Shown here: piece by piece, positions 35,758 to 45,263 of the stretch
Layout: each line of letters starts with the position of its first letter
How positions within the stretch are numbered: position 1 is the first letter of the stretch
Source: Leptospira wolbachii serovar Codice str. CDC
GTDB lineage: Bacteria > Spirochaetota > Leptospiria > Leptospirales > Leptospiraceae
NCBI RefSeq assembly: GCF_000332515.2
Contig: NZ_AOGZ02000001.1
Span: forward strand, 253,976-317,975
Direction of reading: 5' to 3'
Length of the DNA: 64,000 nucleotides
The notes under the pieces: generated by a model
The model's input: the letters and a program-made list of their open reading frames with translations, nothing else
Database searches by the model: none
What the model was told of the DNA's origin: nothing
Made by a program: the position numbers and the translations under genes

Positions 35758-36150
35758 ATGATCATATTTCAATGCCCTACAGCAGTTACAGAATACTTAG
35801 AAGATAAAAAGATCGTTGTTCTTACACAAACTGGGAAAAACACTGGGGCAAATTTAAAGGAGAGTCTTGACAAAGGTGTTGAAGCACTCATCAATAACAA
35901 AGCAGTTAAGTGGTTGTCCGACAATCGGAATATGGGTACACATACAGCAGAAGATGTAGAATGGTTGAACAACGATTGGACTCCGAGAGCCATCAAAGCC
36001 GGCTGGAAAAAGTGGGCACTCATCCAACCACAATCAGCGCTCTCTGCGATGTCGGAAAAAAACCTAGTCGATTTTTTTGCTTCTAATGGTATCGAAGTCA
36101 AAATATTCGAAACTCCAGAAGAAGGACACAAATGGTTGGATTCAGTCTAG
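35758..36150 (+). CDS. STAS-like small protein upstream of chemoreceptor
   Basis: A 130-residue protein with alternating strands and helices (VVLTQTGKNTGANLKESLDKGVEAL, VKWLSDNRNMGTHTAEDVEWLNNDW). The fold resembles STAS/SEC14-like proteins found next to signalling genes. The chemoreceptor gene follows after nine bases, so the two are cotranscribed. A role in the signalling block is inferred; no phosphorylation serine can be named. Confidence 0.6.
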   Translation: MIIFQCPTAVTEYLEDKKIVVLTQTGKNTGANLKESLDKGVEALINNKAVKWLSDNRNMGTHTAEDVEWLNNDWTPRAIKAGWKKWALIQPQSALSAMSEKNLVDFFASNGIEVKIFETPEEGHKWLDSV

Positions 36151-36159
36151 ATTTCATTG

Positions 36160-37425
36160 ATGAAACATAGTAAAACCACTCAATACATAGTTCTATCGAT
36201 TGTCTTAATTTCAACCCAACTTGGTTCTTTGGTGTATCAATTATTTGGTATTCAGGAATTAAGTTGGATCATGATTGTGATGCAATCGACTGGGCTCTTT
36301 CTCTCTCTGATTACAGTATTTTTTGCTTTAATACAGATCAGAAGTTATAAAAGACAATTTTTGATCATCAAAACTACAATCACCAATGCAATTAAGGGGA
36401 ATTTATACATTGAACCTTCGATTAAATCAAAACTAAAAAAGACAAACGAAGTAGATTCGATTCTTCTTTCTTTATTCGAACTATTACATATTTTTCAAGA
36501 TATCATTATACTTTTAAAAGATGCAACGAAAGGATTATCCGCATCCGTAGATGATGCAAAACTAGCCGATGATTCTTTTAATTCCAGTTTAATCAGACAA
36601 AAAGATTATTCTCAGAATTTAGATTTAACAGTCCGTAAAATGACGGATAATATGACAAACATAGAAAATGCATCTGCGAATAACTATGCAACATTGATCA
36701 GTGTTTCCGAAAGTATCAAGGTACTCTCAGAACATATAAATGAGTCAGAAGAGAATAGCAATCTTTCAAAAAAATTGACATTCGGCATTTCCGACAAAAT
36801 CCAAAAAGGAAATAAGGCCTTGGAAGAGATGGCCAATGTCATTGAAAACATCGCCATCAGTTCAGGCAAAATTGAAGGTATGGTCATCGTAATTAAAGAA
36901 ATTTCAGAACGTGTTAATTTATTAGCTCTAAACGCTTCAATAGAGGCGGCAAGAGCCGGTGAATATGGAAGTGGATTTGCAGTTGTTGCACAAGAAGTTT
37001 CCAAACTGGCTACCCAAACATCCAATAGCATCAAAGAAATTGACAATAACGTAAAACGCAACAAAGAAGAAGTAACCTTAAACCGCCAGAAAATAAATGA
37101 AACCAATCAACTATATAAAGAAATCATCAGTGAAGTGAAACAGATTTTTGAAAAGATTGATTTCATTTCAGAATCCGCAACCAACCAAAGTCAAATTAAA
37201 GAAAAACTGATATCTGAATCTGAACAACTATCACAGATGTTAGCCGAGATTAAAGAGAATATTGCCGATCAAAACAACTCGCAAAAATTAATATCTGATG
37301 TTGCCCAAGCAATGGACTCGAGTGTAAAGGCAACATTTTCCGAAGGGGAAAACTTATCTAAACTATTAGAAAAAATTAAATCTACAACTGACGATATCGG
37401 CGGTGTCATTCTATTATTCAAATAA
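36160..37425 (+). CDS. Methyl-accepting chemotaxis protein
   Basis: A 421-residue receptor. Two membrane helices lie at residues about 10 to 60 ([45 protein letters not shown]) with almost no periplasmic loop, so it probably senses within the membrane or cytoplasm. The C-terminal coiled-coil signalling domain carries the hairpin tip [32 protein letters not shown] near residue 250. The ATG at 36160 is chosen over a TTG at 36157. It follows the STAS-like gene directly. Confidence 0.88.
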   Translation: MKHSKTTQYIVLSIVLISTQLGSLVYQLFGIQELSWIMIVMQSTGLFLSLITVFFALIQIRSYKRQFLIIKTTITNAIKGNLYIEPSIKSKLKKTNEVDSILLSLFELLHIFQDIIILLKDATKGLSASVDDAKLADDSFNSSLIRQKDYSQNLDLTVRKMTDNMTNIENASANNYATLISVSESIKVLSEHINESEENSNLSKKLTFGISDKIQKGNKALEEMANVIENIAISSGKIEGMVIVIKEISERVNLLALNASIEAARAGEYGSGFAVVAQEVSKLATQTSNSIKEIDNNVKRNKEEVTLNRQKINETNQLYKEIISEVKQIFEKIDFISESATNQSQIKEKLISESEQLSQMLAEIKENIADQNNSQKLISDVAQAMDSSVKATFSEGENLSKLLEKIKSTTDDIGGVILLFK

Positions 37426-37447
37426 AATTTAAGCTAGAGAATTTCCA

Positions 37448-37488
37448 TTGGATTTATAGATCAAACTACATTTGGTTTATAAATCCAA
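37448..37488. repeat. Long inverted repeat after the chemoreceptor
   Basis: Perfect 11-bp arms TTGGATTTATA and TATAAATCCAA enclose 19 bases. It lies 22 bases after the chemoreceptor stop. It has no T-run, so it may be a mRNA end structure or a binding site rather than an intrinsic terminator. Confidence 0.5.
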
Positions 37489-37669
37489 ACCCGAAGAGGA
37501 GGAAATTATTTATTTCTCCGAACTTCGTTCTTGAAACAGATTTTAAATTTATTGCATCTACTTAAAAAATAATCAGATATTCTGTATTTTTTTCAACTCT
37601 CCCCCGACCTTCGACCACCAAAAAATCATAAAAATTAGTACAACCACCACTTCACAGGAGTTATATTTT

Positions 37670-37735
37670 ATGATTGCTATATTAATATTTCCTGTTTTTC
37701 TGATTCTTTACGTTTCTGCCATTACCATGGAATAA
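37670..37735 (+). CDS. 21-residue hydrophobic micropeptide
   Basis: The ATG at 37670 is preceded by CAGGAG nine bases upstream and starts a 21-codon frame ending at TAA 37733-37735. The peptide begins MIAILIFPVFLILYV and ends in a single acidic residue, so it is one membrane helix with little else, similar in size to KdpF or CydX-type peptides. The hybrid kinase ATG follows five bases after its stop. A role as a kinase partner or as a leader for coupling is inferred. Only the ribosome site and composition support it. Confidence 0.55.
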   Translation: MIAILIFPVFLILYVSAITME

Positions 37736-37740
37736 GAAAA

Positions 37741-40251
37741 ATGGATAAAGAAATACCGAACTCGAAAGCCCATTCCAAAAACATTACAAAAACGAAAATC
37801 GATTTTCAAAGGATTTTTGAGTCTCTTTCTGAGCTTTATATGATCTTGGATTTAGATTTCAATATCATCGATGTAAGCGATGCTTATGCACAAGCAACTC
37901 TTATCCAAAGAGAAAATGTAGTTGGACATAATATTTTTGAAATATTCCCCGATAACCCCGATGACGAATTGGCAGATGGTGTTAAACAACTTAGGTTTTC
38001 GTTAATGCAAGTGCTTAATTATAAAGTCGCAAGCAGCATGACATTACAAAAATATGATATTCGTAAGCCCGATGGCAGTGGCTTTGAGGTTAGGTATTGG
38101 AGTCCTAGAAATTCACCGGTATTAGACAAGGATGGGAACTTACTTTGTATTGTCCATCGAGCAGAGGATGTTACAGAATTTGTTTATCTAAAACAACAAA
38201 AATTAGAACAATCCGAAAATACTGAAGAGATGCAGGAACGCATTGCAAAAATGGAATCGGAAGTTTATACACGTGCAAAAGAAGTCATTGAAAAAAATGA
38301 AGCTTTATTAATCAGCGAACAAAACCTGTCGATCACCTTGAGTTCGATAGGTGATGCAGTTCTAACTACAGATGAACATGGAATTGTAAACCGGTTAAAT
38401 CCGATTGCTGAAGAGCTAACTGGATGGACAGAAAAGGAGGCAATGGGTCGAGAAGTAACAGAAATTTTAAAACTAGTTCATACGCAAACGCGTTTACCAA
38501 AAGATATTCCAATTTTTGAAGTATTATCGACTGGAAAATCAATAGGAGATAACCAAAATTCACGACTAATACGTCGGGATGGAGGAAGGATAAATATTTC
38601 AAACAACTGTACGCCAATTCGAGATAAAGCTGGTCGCATCATCGGATCTATATTAGTCTTTCGTGACATTACAGAAGAATTTGCAGCAAAAGCTTTTTTA
38701 GAGAAAGCAAAAGAAAATGCAGAGTTAGCTAACAAGGCAAAAGACTCCTTCCTTGCCACAATGAGCCATGAGATACGCACCCCACTCAGTGGCCTAATTG
38801 GTATGTTAGAATTACTTTCCCAGACAGTACTTAGCATAGACCAGAAAAGTATGGTCCAGAATGCATTAGAATCAGGGAATAGTTTACTTCGAATTTTAAG
38901 CGATATACTAGATTGGTCAAAAATAGAAGAAGGGAAACTTGACTTATCCCTGCAACCAACATCCATTAGTCGAATTCTCTCAGAAGTTGTTACAACATAT
39001 TCGCATATTGCTAACTCAAAAGGGTTATCTTTGACATATAATATAGATAAAAATATTTCAAACTCACACCTCATGGATCCATTACGAGTGTCACAAATAC
39101 TAAACAATTTTGTTAGTAATGGAATTAAGTTTACTACGGTGGGAAATATTATAGTTTCGGCAGAGTTGGTAAAAAATCTCACTCATGCGCAGCAAATACG
39201 ATTTTCTGTAACTGATACGGGAATAGGACTTAGAAAAGAAGAACAATCAAGACTGTTTCGAAGTTATTCCCAGGCAACCGCAGATACCGCCAGATTATAC
39301 GGAGGTACAGGTCTTGGTTTAGCCATCTGTCGACGTCTTGCTGATTTGATGGATGGAATCATATCGATTGATAGTATTCCTGGAACTGGTTCAACATTTA
39401 GCATTATACTCTCTCTTCCTGTAATTGATCTTGATATGAATGATCTGGACTCATTAACGATGGAAGACAATTCTGTTGAACCCATTGTAGATACAAATTC
39501 CTATATCCCCAGAATTCTTGCAGTAGATGATCATTCGGTAAACTTAGAACTACTTGTTAGACAGATAGAGATGCTCGGTCTTCGTGTAGATGGTGCAGAA
39601 GATGGAGAAAAAGCGATAAAGTTATGGCTTGAAAACAAATATGATCTCATCATTACCGATTGCCATATGCCAGTTAAAGATGGTTATACACTTACAAAGG
39701 AAATCAGGAAAATTGAAATCAATCGTCACCACAACAGAATCCCAATCATTGCCTATACAGCTAATGTTTTAAGCGAAGAGAATGAACATTGTTTGTCCGC
39801 TGGGATGGATGAGATTTTAATAAAACCGGCACGACTAGCGATACTTCGACAAACTCTTCTTAAATGGTTACCCAACTTAATAAAAGCAAATCCAAAAGAT
39901 TCTTTTGAAGTCCCCGTTAACACAGAATCGCCAATCGATGAATCTGAACTAAAAAACCTAATTACAGATAAAATTGGACAGATATCAATTCTAAAAAAAT
40001 TTAGAACTCACCATAATACAGACTTATCCAAACTCATTCAAGAATTAACAAAAAATAACTTAGATGAAGCTGCACATCTTGTCCACCGCCTAAAGGGTTC
40101 TAGTAAAGTTGTCAGTGCAAGAAGTTTAGTGAATGGATACACAAAAATCGAATCACTTATCAAAGAAAATGAGATAGACAATGCATTAAAGGAAATTGCG
40201 AAAATGGAAGCAGACGTTTCAAAAATCGAATCTTTCATTGATGACCTATAA
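37741..40251 (+). CDS. Hybrid sensor histidine kinase (PAS-PAS-HK-REC-Hpt)
   Basis: An 836-residue cytoplasmic hybrid kinase. PAS domains lie at about 20-140 and 190-315 (LSSIGDAVLTTDEHGIVNRLNPIAEELTGW), with a short coiled coil between. The phosphoacceptor is H343 in MSHEIRTPLSGLIG, the ATPase domain spans about 445-560 (DTGIGL, GTGLGLAI), the receiver domain has D640 in ITDCHMP, and the C-terminal Hpt domain has H782 in HRLKGSS. This is a complete phosphorelay of the BvgS/EvgS type without membrane segments. The downstream REC-EAL gene is its likely target, starting 29 bases later. Confidence 0.9.
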   Translation: MDKEIPNSKAHSKNITKTKIDFQRIFESLSELYMILDLDFNIIDVSDAYAQATLIQRENVVGHNIFEIFPDNPDDELADGVKQLRFSLMQVLNYKVASSMTLQKYDIRKPDGSGFEVRYWSPRNSPVLDKDGNLLCIVHRAEDVTEFVYLKQQKLEQSENTEEMQERIAKMESEVYTRAKEVIEKNEALLISEQNLSITLSSIGDAVLTTDEHGIVNRLNPIAEELTGWTEKEAMGREVTEILKLVHTQTRLPKDIPIFEVLSTGKSIGDNQNSRLIRRDGGRINISNNCTPIRDKAGRIIGSILVFRDITEEFAAKAFLEKAKENAELANKAKDSFLATMSHEIRTPLSGLIGMLELLSQTVLSIDQKSMVQNALESGNSLLRILSDILDWSKIEEGKLDLSLQPTSISRILSEVVTTYSHIANSKGLSLTYNIDKNISNSHLMDPLRVSQILNNFVSNGIKFTTVGNIIVSAELVKNLTHAQQIRFSVTDTGIGLRKEEQSRLFRSYSQATADTARLYGGTGLGLAICRRLADLMDGIISIDSIPGTGSTFSIILSLPVIDLDMNDLDSLTMEDNSVEPIVDTNSYIPRILAVDDHSVNLELLVRQIEMLGLRVDGAEDGEKAIKLWLENKYDLIITDCHMPVKDGYTLTKEIRKIEINRHHNRIPIIAYTANVLSEENEHCLSAGMDEILIKPARLAILRQTLLKWLPNLIKANPKDSFEVPVNTESPIDESELKNLITDKIGQISILKKFRTHHNTDLSKLIQELTKNNLDEAAHLVHRLKGSSKVVSARSLVNGYTKIESLIKENEIDNALKEIAKMEADVSKIESFIDDL

Positions 40252-40280
40252 TCATCATATAGCTTTACGAAGGTGGTATT

Positions 40281-41480
40281 ATGAATACAAATGAATTTAC
40301 TTTCCTAGTTGTCGAAGATGACGACTTTCAAAGAGAAGTAATTGTAGATATCTTGATGCGATTGGGAGCGCAGAAAGTTACCGAAGCAAGGACTGGTACT
40401 GAAGCATTAAAAATATTAAATGAAGCAAACTATAGTCCTATTGATATCATTCTTTGCGATTTGAATATGCCAGAAATGGATGGGATGGAATTTCTTAGAC
40501 ATATTGGTAACTCACACTCCTCTATCGCTACAATAATTATGAGTGCTTTGGATGGAGCTTTGATTGAGTCCGTCAAAAAAATGGCTGGTGCTTACGGAAC
40601 GTATTTACTTGGCGCTATCGAAAAACCGGTAACACCTGCTCATTTAGAAACATTATTTTCTAAATACAAATCTCAAGATTCAAAGTCAGGTAAAGAATCG
40701 CAAAATGGATCAAAATATAACATTGGAGAAATATTGGAAGGTTTAACAGGAGGTGATTTTAATCCCTTCTTCCAGCCAAAATTGGAACTGGCAACAGGTA
40801 AATTAATTGGTGCTGAAGCTTTAGCCCGTTGGATTCATCCACAACATGGGATTATTCCACCATACGCATTTATTGATTTGCTAGAAAAGTCTGGTAACAT
40901 TGACATACTAACATTCATTATGCTGGAGAAGTCAACGAAAGCTTGTAAAGTATTCCATGCGCATGGACATGAAATTTCAATTTCAGTAAATCTTTCTCTC
41001 ACTTCTCTTGCTGATATAAAACTTGCCGACAAAATCACACAAATTGTAAAAAATTTAGGGGTCGATCCAAAATACGTCACACTTGAAATCACCGAAACTG
41101 CTGCCATGACAGAAATGGCACCCGCACTTGAAAATCTCGCAAGACTTCGTATGAAAGGGTTTGGCCTTTCCATTGATGATTATGGAACTGGGTATTCGAG
41201 TATGCAACAGATTACTCGCATTGCATTTACGGAATTAAAGATAGATCAATCATTTGTTCGCGAAATGACAACTAGCAATGTTTCAAAAGTGCTTATCAAT
41301 TCTAGTATCGAATTGGCAGCAAAACTTCAAATGAAATGCACTGCAGAAGGTGTTGAAACTAAAAATGATTGGGAACAATTAAAAAGTATGAATTGTGACT
41401 TAGGGCAGGGTTATTTCATCGCAAAACCAATGCATTTTGATGATTTTTTGAAATTCTGTAATCAAAGCATAAATACTTAG
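40281..41480 (+). CDS. Response regulator with EAL phosphodiesterase domain
   Basis: A 399-residue protein. An N-terminal receiver domain has D60 in CDLNMPEMDG and the conserved Lys in IEKPVTPAH. The C-terminal EAL domain spans about 150-395 with EALARW (E179), the LEITETAAM metal-binding block, IDDYGTGYSS and TAEGVET. The key residues look intact, so it probably hydrolyses cyclic di-GMP under control of the upstream kinase. AAGGTGG precedes the ATG. It is the last gene of the signalling block. Confidence 0.9.
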   Translation: MNTNEFTFLVVEDDDFQREVIVDILMRLGAQKVTEARTGTEALKILNEANYSPIDIILCDLNMPEMDGMEFLRHIGNSHSSIATIIMSALDGALIESVKKMAGAYGTYLLGAIEKPVTPAHLETLFSKYKSQDSKSGKESQNGSKYNIGEILEGLTGGDFNPFFQPKLELATGKLIGAEALARWIHPQHGIIPPYAFIDLLEKSGNIDILTFIMLEKSTKACKVFHAHGHEISISVNLSLTSLADIKLADKITQIVKNLGVDPKYVTLEITETAAMTEMAPALENLARLRMKGFGLSIDDYGTGYSSMQQITRIAFTELKIDQSFVREMTTSNVSKVLINSSIELAAKLQMKCTAEGVETKNDWEQLKSMNCDLGQGYFIAKPMHFDDFLKFCNQSINT

Positions 41481-41622
41481 GAAAATTCAGAAAAGGTATA
41501 TTTTTTTAAAGAAATTGACCTCTACCCGAATGACTCACTTGCCTCAATCCAGGGGGAGGGTCCCAGAACGAAGCTGAAGCTATTTTTATTGCAAACTAGT
41601 ATTAACAGAGGTTATTGTGTAT

Positions 41623-42240
41623 TTAGTCCATTTCACTAGGAAGGGAACTACCTGCACTCTTTTGAAACTGCAACATCCGTTCTCGACTAATTCCAATTAG
41701 GTTGTGTTTTAAAGTCAACTGGTCACCTAAAAAATCTGGGGCCAGTCGGATCTCCACCACTCGAAACCAGGTTTCCTTTGGGGGAACAGTAAAGGCATGA
41801 TTCACACACAAACATTTAAATTTGAATCCAAAGCTATGTTCCACAGGCAGCGCTGAATGGGGTGCTGCAAAAAAATACACCGGTGTATCGGTTGGATTTT
41901 TCATCACAAGCAGGAACTGTTTTTTCGAACCAGGTTTGAGGACCAAGTTACTGTCGGAAATCAAATCCCCAAAGGGAGCTTGTTTTCCTTCTTTTACTGA
42001 TCCTGTGGTCCATAAAGCGAGAGTTTGTGCCCCGCTTGGCTCTCGAATTTCCATCTGTAAAGGAAGTGTTGTGGTTTCCCATTGAATTTGAATCGAAACC
42101 TTACTTGCTTTTTTTGGGTTGGAAATGGCAGGTTCCAGATGAGAATGTTCTTTTTTTTCACCTTCTCCTCCGCAGGAGAAGGTAAGAAAAAAAAGGATAG
42201 GACATATAACAATGATATAGCGAAAAATCCTTTTTTCCAT
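41623..42240 (-). CDS. Lipoprotein with a Cox11-like CxC segment
   Basis: A 205-residue protein with signal and lipobox (VICPILFFLTFSC). The mature part has a beta-rich region ending in FGFKFKCLCVNHAFTVPPKETWFRVVEIRLAP. The CLC pair followed by a proline-rich strand recalls the copper-binding C-F-C motif of Cox11/CtaG, and the preceding HSALPVEHS adds histidines. A role in copper handling is inferred from this resemblance only. It lies seven bases after a second lipoprotein gene and near a DsbA-like lipoprotein. Confidence 0.62.
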   Translation of the reverse strand: MEKRIFRYIIVICPILFFLTFSCGGEGEKKEHSHLEPAISNPKKASKVSIQIQWETTTLPLQMEIREPSGAQTLALWTTGSVKEGKQAPFGDLISDSNLVLKPGSKKQFLLVMKNPTDTPVYFFAAPHSALPVEHSFGFKFKCLCVNHAFTVPPKETWFRVVEIRLAPDFLGDQLTLKHNLIGISRERMLQFQKSAGSSLPSEMD

Positions 42241-42247
42241 CAGAGCT

Positions 42248-43717
42248 TTATTCCAAACTTAATTCTAAAGTAGAGAAGTCTAAATTTTCTGTTTTCTTAG
42301 AATTGGTTAAATAAAATTGTTTTCCCCGCATTTGTAAGGTAACAAACTCTTGGAAAATTTTTTCTGTATTGTTGGGGTCTGGATTTTTAACAAGGTTACA
42401 ATCTCTCCCGCACCCATTACAATCTCCTCCACCGTAGTCTAAAAAGTTAGTAAAGGTTTGTTTGCGAAGGAAACCAAAAATGCGCATATAGACCTTTCCT
42501 GGAGAAATCTCTTTAATTTCGTAATTTCCCATTCCGTAAAACCGATGAGAACTTTCTTCATTGGCATCGTAATTAGTTCGAGCAGTGGATCCTTCCAAAA
42601 AGAAAGTTCCATCCGAACGGAGTCGAATGGTCCAATCAGAAGAAGTAGGTGGATCTAAGTTCTCTTCCACAGTAACTTCCGTTTCGGCTCCTGCTGGTGA
42701 ATCAACGATAGTTTCTTCAGCAACTGCCAACACTTCCCTGCCCGTCAAACCACGATTGAGTACCTTACGTAAGGAAGCTTTCGAAAAGGCATCAAAGTTT
42801 TTGGCAGCAGTATCTTTTGATTTTGGAAGAGTGTCCATTGCAAACCAGTCCCCATCATCACCAAACCGTAACTCGGATAAGACGATCCCTTTCTCCGTTA
42901 ACCCAGGATAAATCTCTTCCACTTTCATTGTTAGTTTTTTGCCCTTAAAGGGAGTGGTGAGTTGGATTTCTTGGCTCCCCATGGTATCTTCTAAATTGAT
43001 TTTTGTCGAATACCCATCATCCCCTGTTAAAAGGAAAGACTTGACTCGACCATTTTTAATGCAGTGGACATCAGAGCGTTGGTATCCATTCCAAATTTTC
43101 AAAACCGATATTTTTTTCTTTTCCGCAAAATCGAAGTTAAATGTAACACCGACTCCACCTTTGACCGATGAATATCCATTTTCATATTTGGAATCAAAAA
43201 GATTCATAACAGAGTATGTAGGTTCTGGGGAAGCTGTTTCGGAAGCGGAAACCGATCCTCCAATAATCTCTGGCGCATACGTTCTATAGGCTTTTTGTTT
43301 TTCATCATAAAACTTAACAGACTTAAGACAGATGTTTTGGTTTCTTTGGAAGTTTAATGTAACAGACCTTGCTTGTACTACTGGATCAAAACTTACTTCC
43401 GAATTAGATTTTTGAATGTCTGTACTTGCATAAACTTCATCAAAGTTGACATAGGCAGCAATCCGGTCTTTGAATTGGCCTGAACAGGATTCAATAGAAA
43501 CCTTACTCAAAGAAAAAGCATTGTCTGCATAAAAATGCAACTTAACAAACTCGGCACCCGGTTCCGCTTTCCACTCTTTCCCATCTAACACGAGAAAGGG
43601 GAGACCATTTTCCATCGATGTGGACGTGACCATTGAAAAGTGGAGTTTTTTACCACAATTCATTGTCAAAAGAGAGAATAAGATCAAAATGGGAAGTAAA
43701 TACGATCTAAGTTTCAT
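42248..43717 (-). CDS. Lipoprotein with discoidin/NADase-type glycan-binding region
   Basis: A 489-residue protein with signal and lipobox (LILFSLLTMNC). The central part (EPTYSVMNLFDSKYENGYSSVKGGVGVTFNFDFAEKKKISVLKIWNGYQRSD) has the pattern of F5/8-type or NADase-type glycan-binding modules known in leptospiral lipoproteins. The C-terminal part is rich in Gly and Cys (DYGGGDCNGCGRDC), which may hold disulfides or metal. The ligand is unknown. It precedes the CxC lipoprotein by seven bases on the same strand. Confidence 0.68.
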   Translation of the reverse strand: MKLRSYLLPILILFSLLTMNCGKKLHFSMVTSTSMENGLPFLVLDGKEWKAEPGAEFVKLHFYADNAFSLSKVSIESCSGQFKDRIAAYVNFDEVYASTDIQKSNSEVSFDPVVQARSVTLNFQRNQNICLKSVKFYDEKQKAYRTYAPEIIGGSVSASETASPEPTYSVMNLFDSKYENGYSSVKGGVGVTFNFDFAEKKKISVLKIWNGYQRSDVHCIKNGRVKSFLLTGDDGYSTKINLEDTMGSQEIQLTTPFKGKKLTMKVEEIYPGLTEKGIVLSELRFGDDGDWFAMDTLPKSKDTAAKNFDAFSKASLRKVLNRGLTGREVLAVAEETIVDSPAGAETEVTVEENLDPPTSSDWTIRLRSDGTFFLEGSTARTNYDANEESSHRFYGMGNYEIKEISPGKVYMRIFGFLRKQTFTNFLDYGGGDCNGCGRDCNLVKNPDPNNTEKIFQEFVTLQMRGKQFYLTNSKKTENLDFSTLELSLE

Positions 43718-43779
43718 AACCTGTCCTTACAAAATGTGGATCAAGGAGAACTCATTGCAGAAAGAAGGCAAGAAATTTT

Positions 43780-44709
43780 TTAATGACTGGTTGTATCTTT
43801 CAAAACTCGCTCCCAGGTCTCCGCATTTAGGGCACCAACAATCCACCTACCATTCACCCAAAATGTAGGTACGGAACTAACTCCAAAAGCTGCAGCTTCT
43901 TTCATATCACTCCGCACTTGGGAAATATATTTAGACGAAAGGCCCTTCACCTGGCACTCTCGAAACGGTTCCCATTCGACAATTTGTAAATCATCACCAC
44001 GCATGATTTTTTTTGAATTAGAATATAACAACTGGATGTGAGTCTGAAAATGTTCAGGATCTTTTTCCCATAAACAACGACCAAGAGCCAAAGGAAGAAG
44101 TCCCTCGTCAGAATCTCCATCTAAAGGAAAATCCTTATGTACATAAAAAATCTGTGATTTGTACTTTGCTAAAATATTCTTTGTATGTGGGAAACTATCT
44201 CGGCAAAAAGTGCAAAGATAATCACTCCATTCAACAATAAACCATTTGGCTTTCATATAACCAAATTTAGGTGCAAAGCGTAAATCCAATCGTCTCAAAA
44301 GATCGGCTCTACTAGTTTCGAAAGTTTTTTCTTTCCATGAAATCCCTGCTTGGTGAAACATTCGGCTCCAAACAATGCGAATACGTATCGATTCTCTTAG
44401 ACGATCAATAGCATCTGTATCGGAGATCTCTGGAGGGAGGGACTTTCTTTCGCTAGGCCAATATTTTCCAATATCCTTGTCTGTGACCTTGGACCGTTCC
44501 CATTCTTTCCACTCAGGAAGGGTCTTACCCTGTAATCGTGCAACTTCATTCAACTTCACCAAATATACGTCAGACGAAAGAGAACGTTTAACGGCATCTT
44601 CAGTCGGCAGAGATTCTGGCAAAAATGGATTTTGTTTAGCAGTTTCACCACAAGAAAAAAAGAACAGGATGAAAAGAAGGACAGGCACAATCAAAATTTC
44701 TATGAACAA
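43780..44709 (-). CDS. DsbA-like thioredoxin-fold lipoprotein
   Basis: A 309-residue protein with signal and lipobox (VPVLLFILFFFSC). Residues from about 160 have a DsbA-type thioredoxin fold: the active site is CTFC in WSDYLCTFCRDSFPHTKN, and the cis-Pro loop is SVPTFWVNGRWIVGAL. The N-terminal half is a helical extension with no known domain. It probably catalyses disulfide chemistry in the envelope, where the cysteine-containing lipoproteins next to it could be substrates. It is separated from the glycan-binding lipoprotein gene by 62 bases. Confidence 0.82.
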   Translation of the reverse strand: MFIEILIVPVLLFILFFFSCGETAKQNPFLPESLPTEDAVKRSLSSDVYLVKLNEVARLQGKTLPEWKEWERSKVTDKDIGKYWPSERKSLPPEISDTDAIDRLRESIRIRIVWSRMFHQAGISWKEKTFETSRADLLRRLDLRFAPKFGYMKAKWFIVEWSDYLCTFCRDSFPHTKNILAKYKSQIFYVHKDFPLDGDSDEGLLPLALGRCLWEKDPEHFQTHIQLLYSNSKKIMRGDDLQIVEWEPFRECQVKGLSSKYISQVRSDMKEAAAFGVSSVPTFWVNGRWIVGALNAETWERVLKDTTSH

Positions 44710-44811
44710 AATCCAAAGGCAAGATTTTTAACTATTCGTATTTAAATTATAGAAATAAAACTCTCGCATTTTTACAATTTTCTGTTTCATTTAACTTCGA
44801 GGTATTTTCAA

Positions 44812-45198
44812 ATGAATTTTATTTTTTCCAATATAAAATGGATTATGCTCGTTTCAGGGATCATTACTTGTTCCATGATCCTGTCCGCACTCCATCCCAG
44901 TTTAGGACTTATGTTAACCTTTGGAGAAACTCTCAGTGGTGATCTATCTAATATCATTGTTCGGAATTGGGGAGCCCTGATAGCCCTCGTTGGAGGGATG
45001 CTTGTCTATGGAGCGTATAACGAACAAAACCGCAATTTAGTTCTAGTAGTTGCATCAATTAGCAAAAGTATTTTTGTTCTACTCAATCTTATTTATGGAA
45101 GTGCTTACTTTGCAAAATCAGGTGTTGCTTTAGTATTCGATTCTGTTCTTGTCATTATTTTTGTTTTATACCTTATTTTGCATAAATCAAAAAAATAG
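44812..45198 (+). CDS. Four-helix membrane protein
   Basis: A 128-residue protein with four predicted membrane helices. The segment GALIALVGGMLVYGAYNEQNR is reminiscent of small DoxX-like or DUF4345-type membrane proteins, but no diagnostic motif is certain. CGAGG lies just upstream of the ATG. It diverges from the DsbA-like gene. The function is unknown. Confidence 0.6.
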   Translation: MNFIFSNIKWIMLVSGIITCSMILSALHPSLGLMLTFGETLSGDLSNIIVRNWGALIALVGGMLVYGAYNEQNRNLVLVVASISKSIFVLLNLIYGSAYFAKSGVALVFDSVLVIIFVLYLILHKSKK

Positions 45199-45263
45199 AA
45201 CAAGATAACGATAACCTTAAGATAAGATACCAAACAATGGATGGGTAAAAAATATTTCTGTCT

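Noticed and set aside
41481..41622. Fourth copy of the intergenic repeat (CCAGGGGGAGGGTCCC)
   Set aside because: It is GC-rich but lacks the internal hairpin and the AAGCCCT end of the family.
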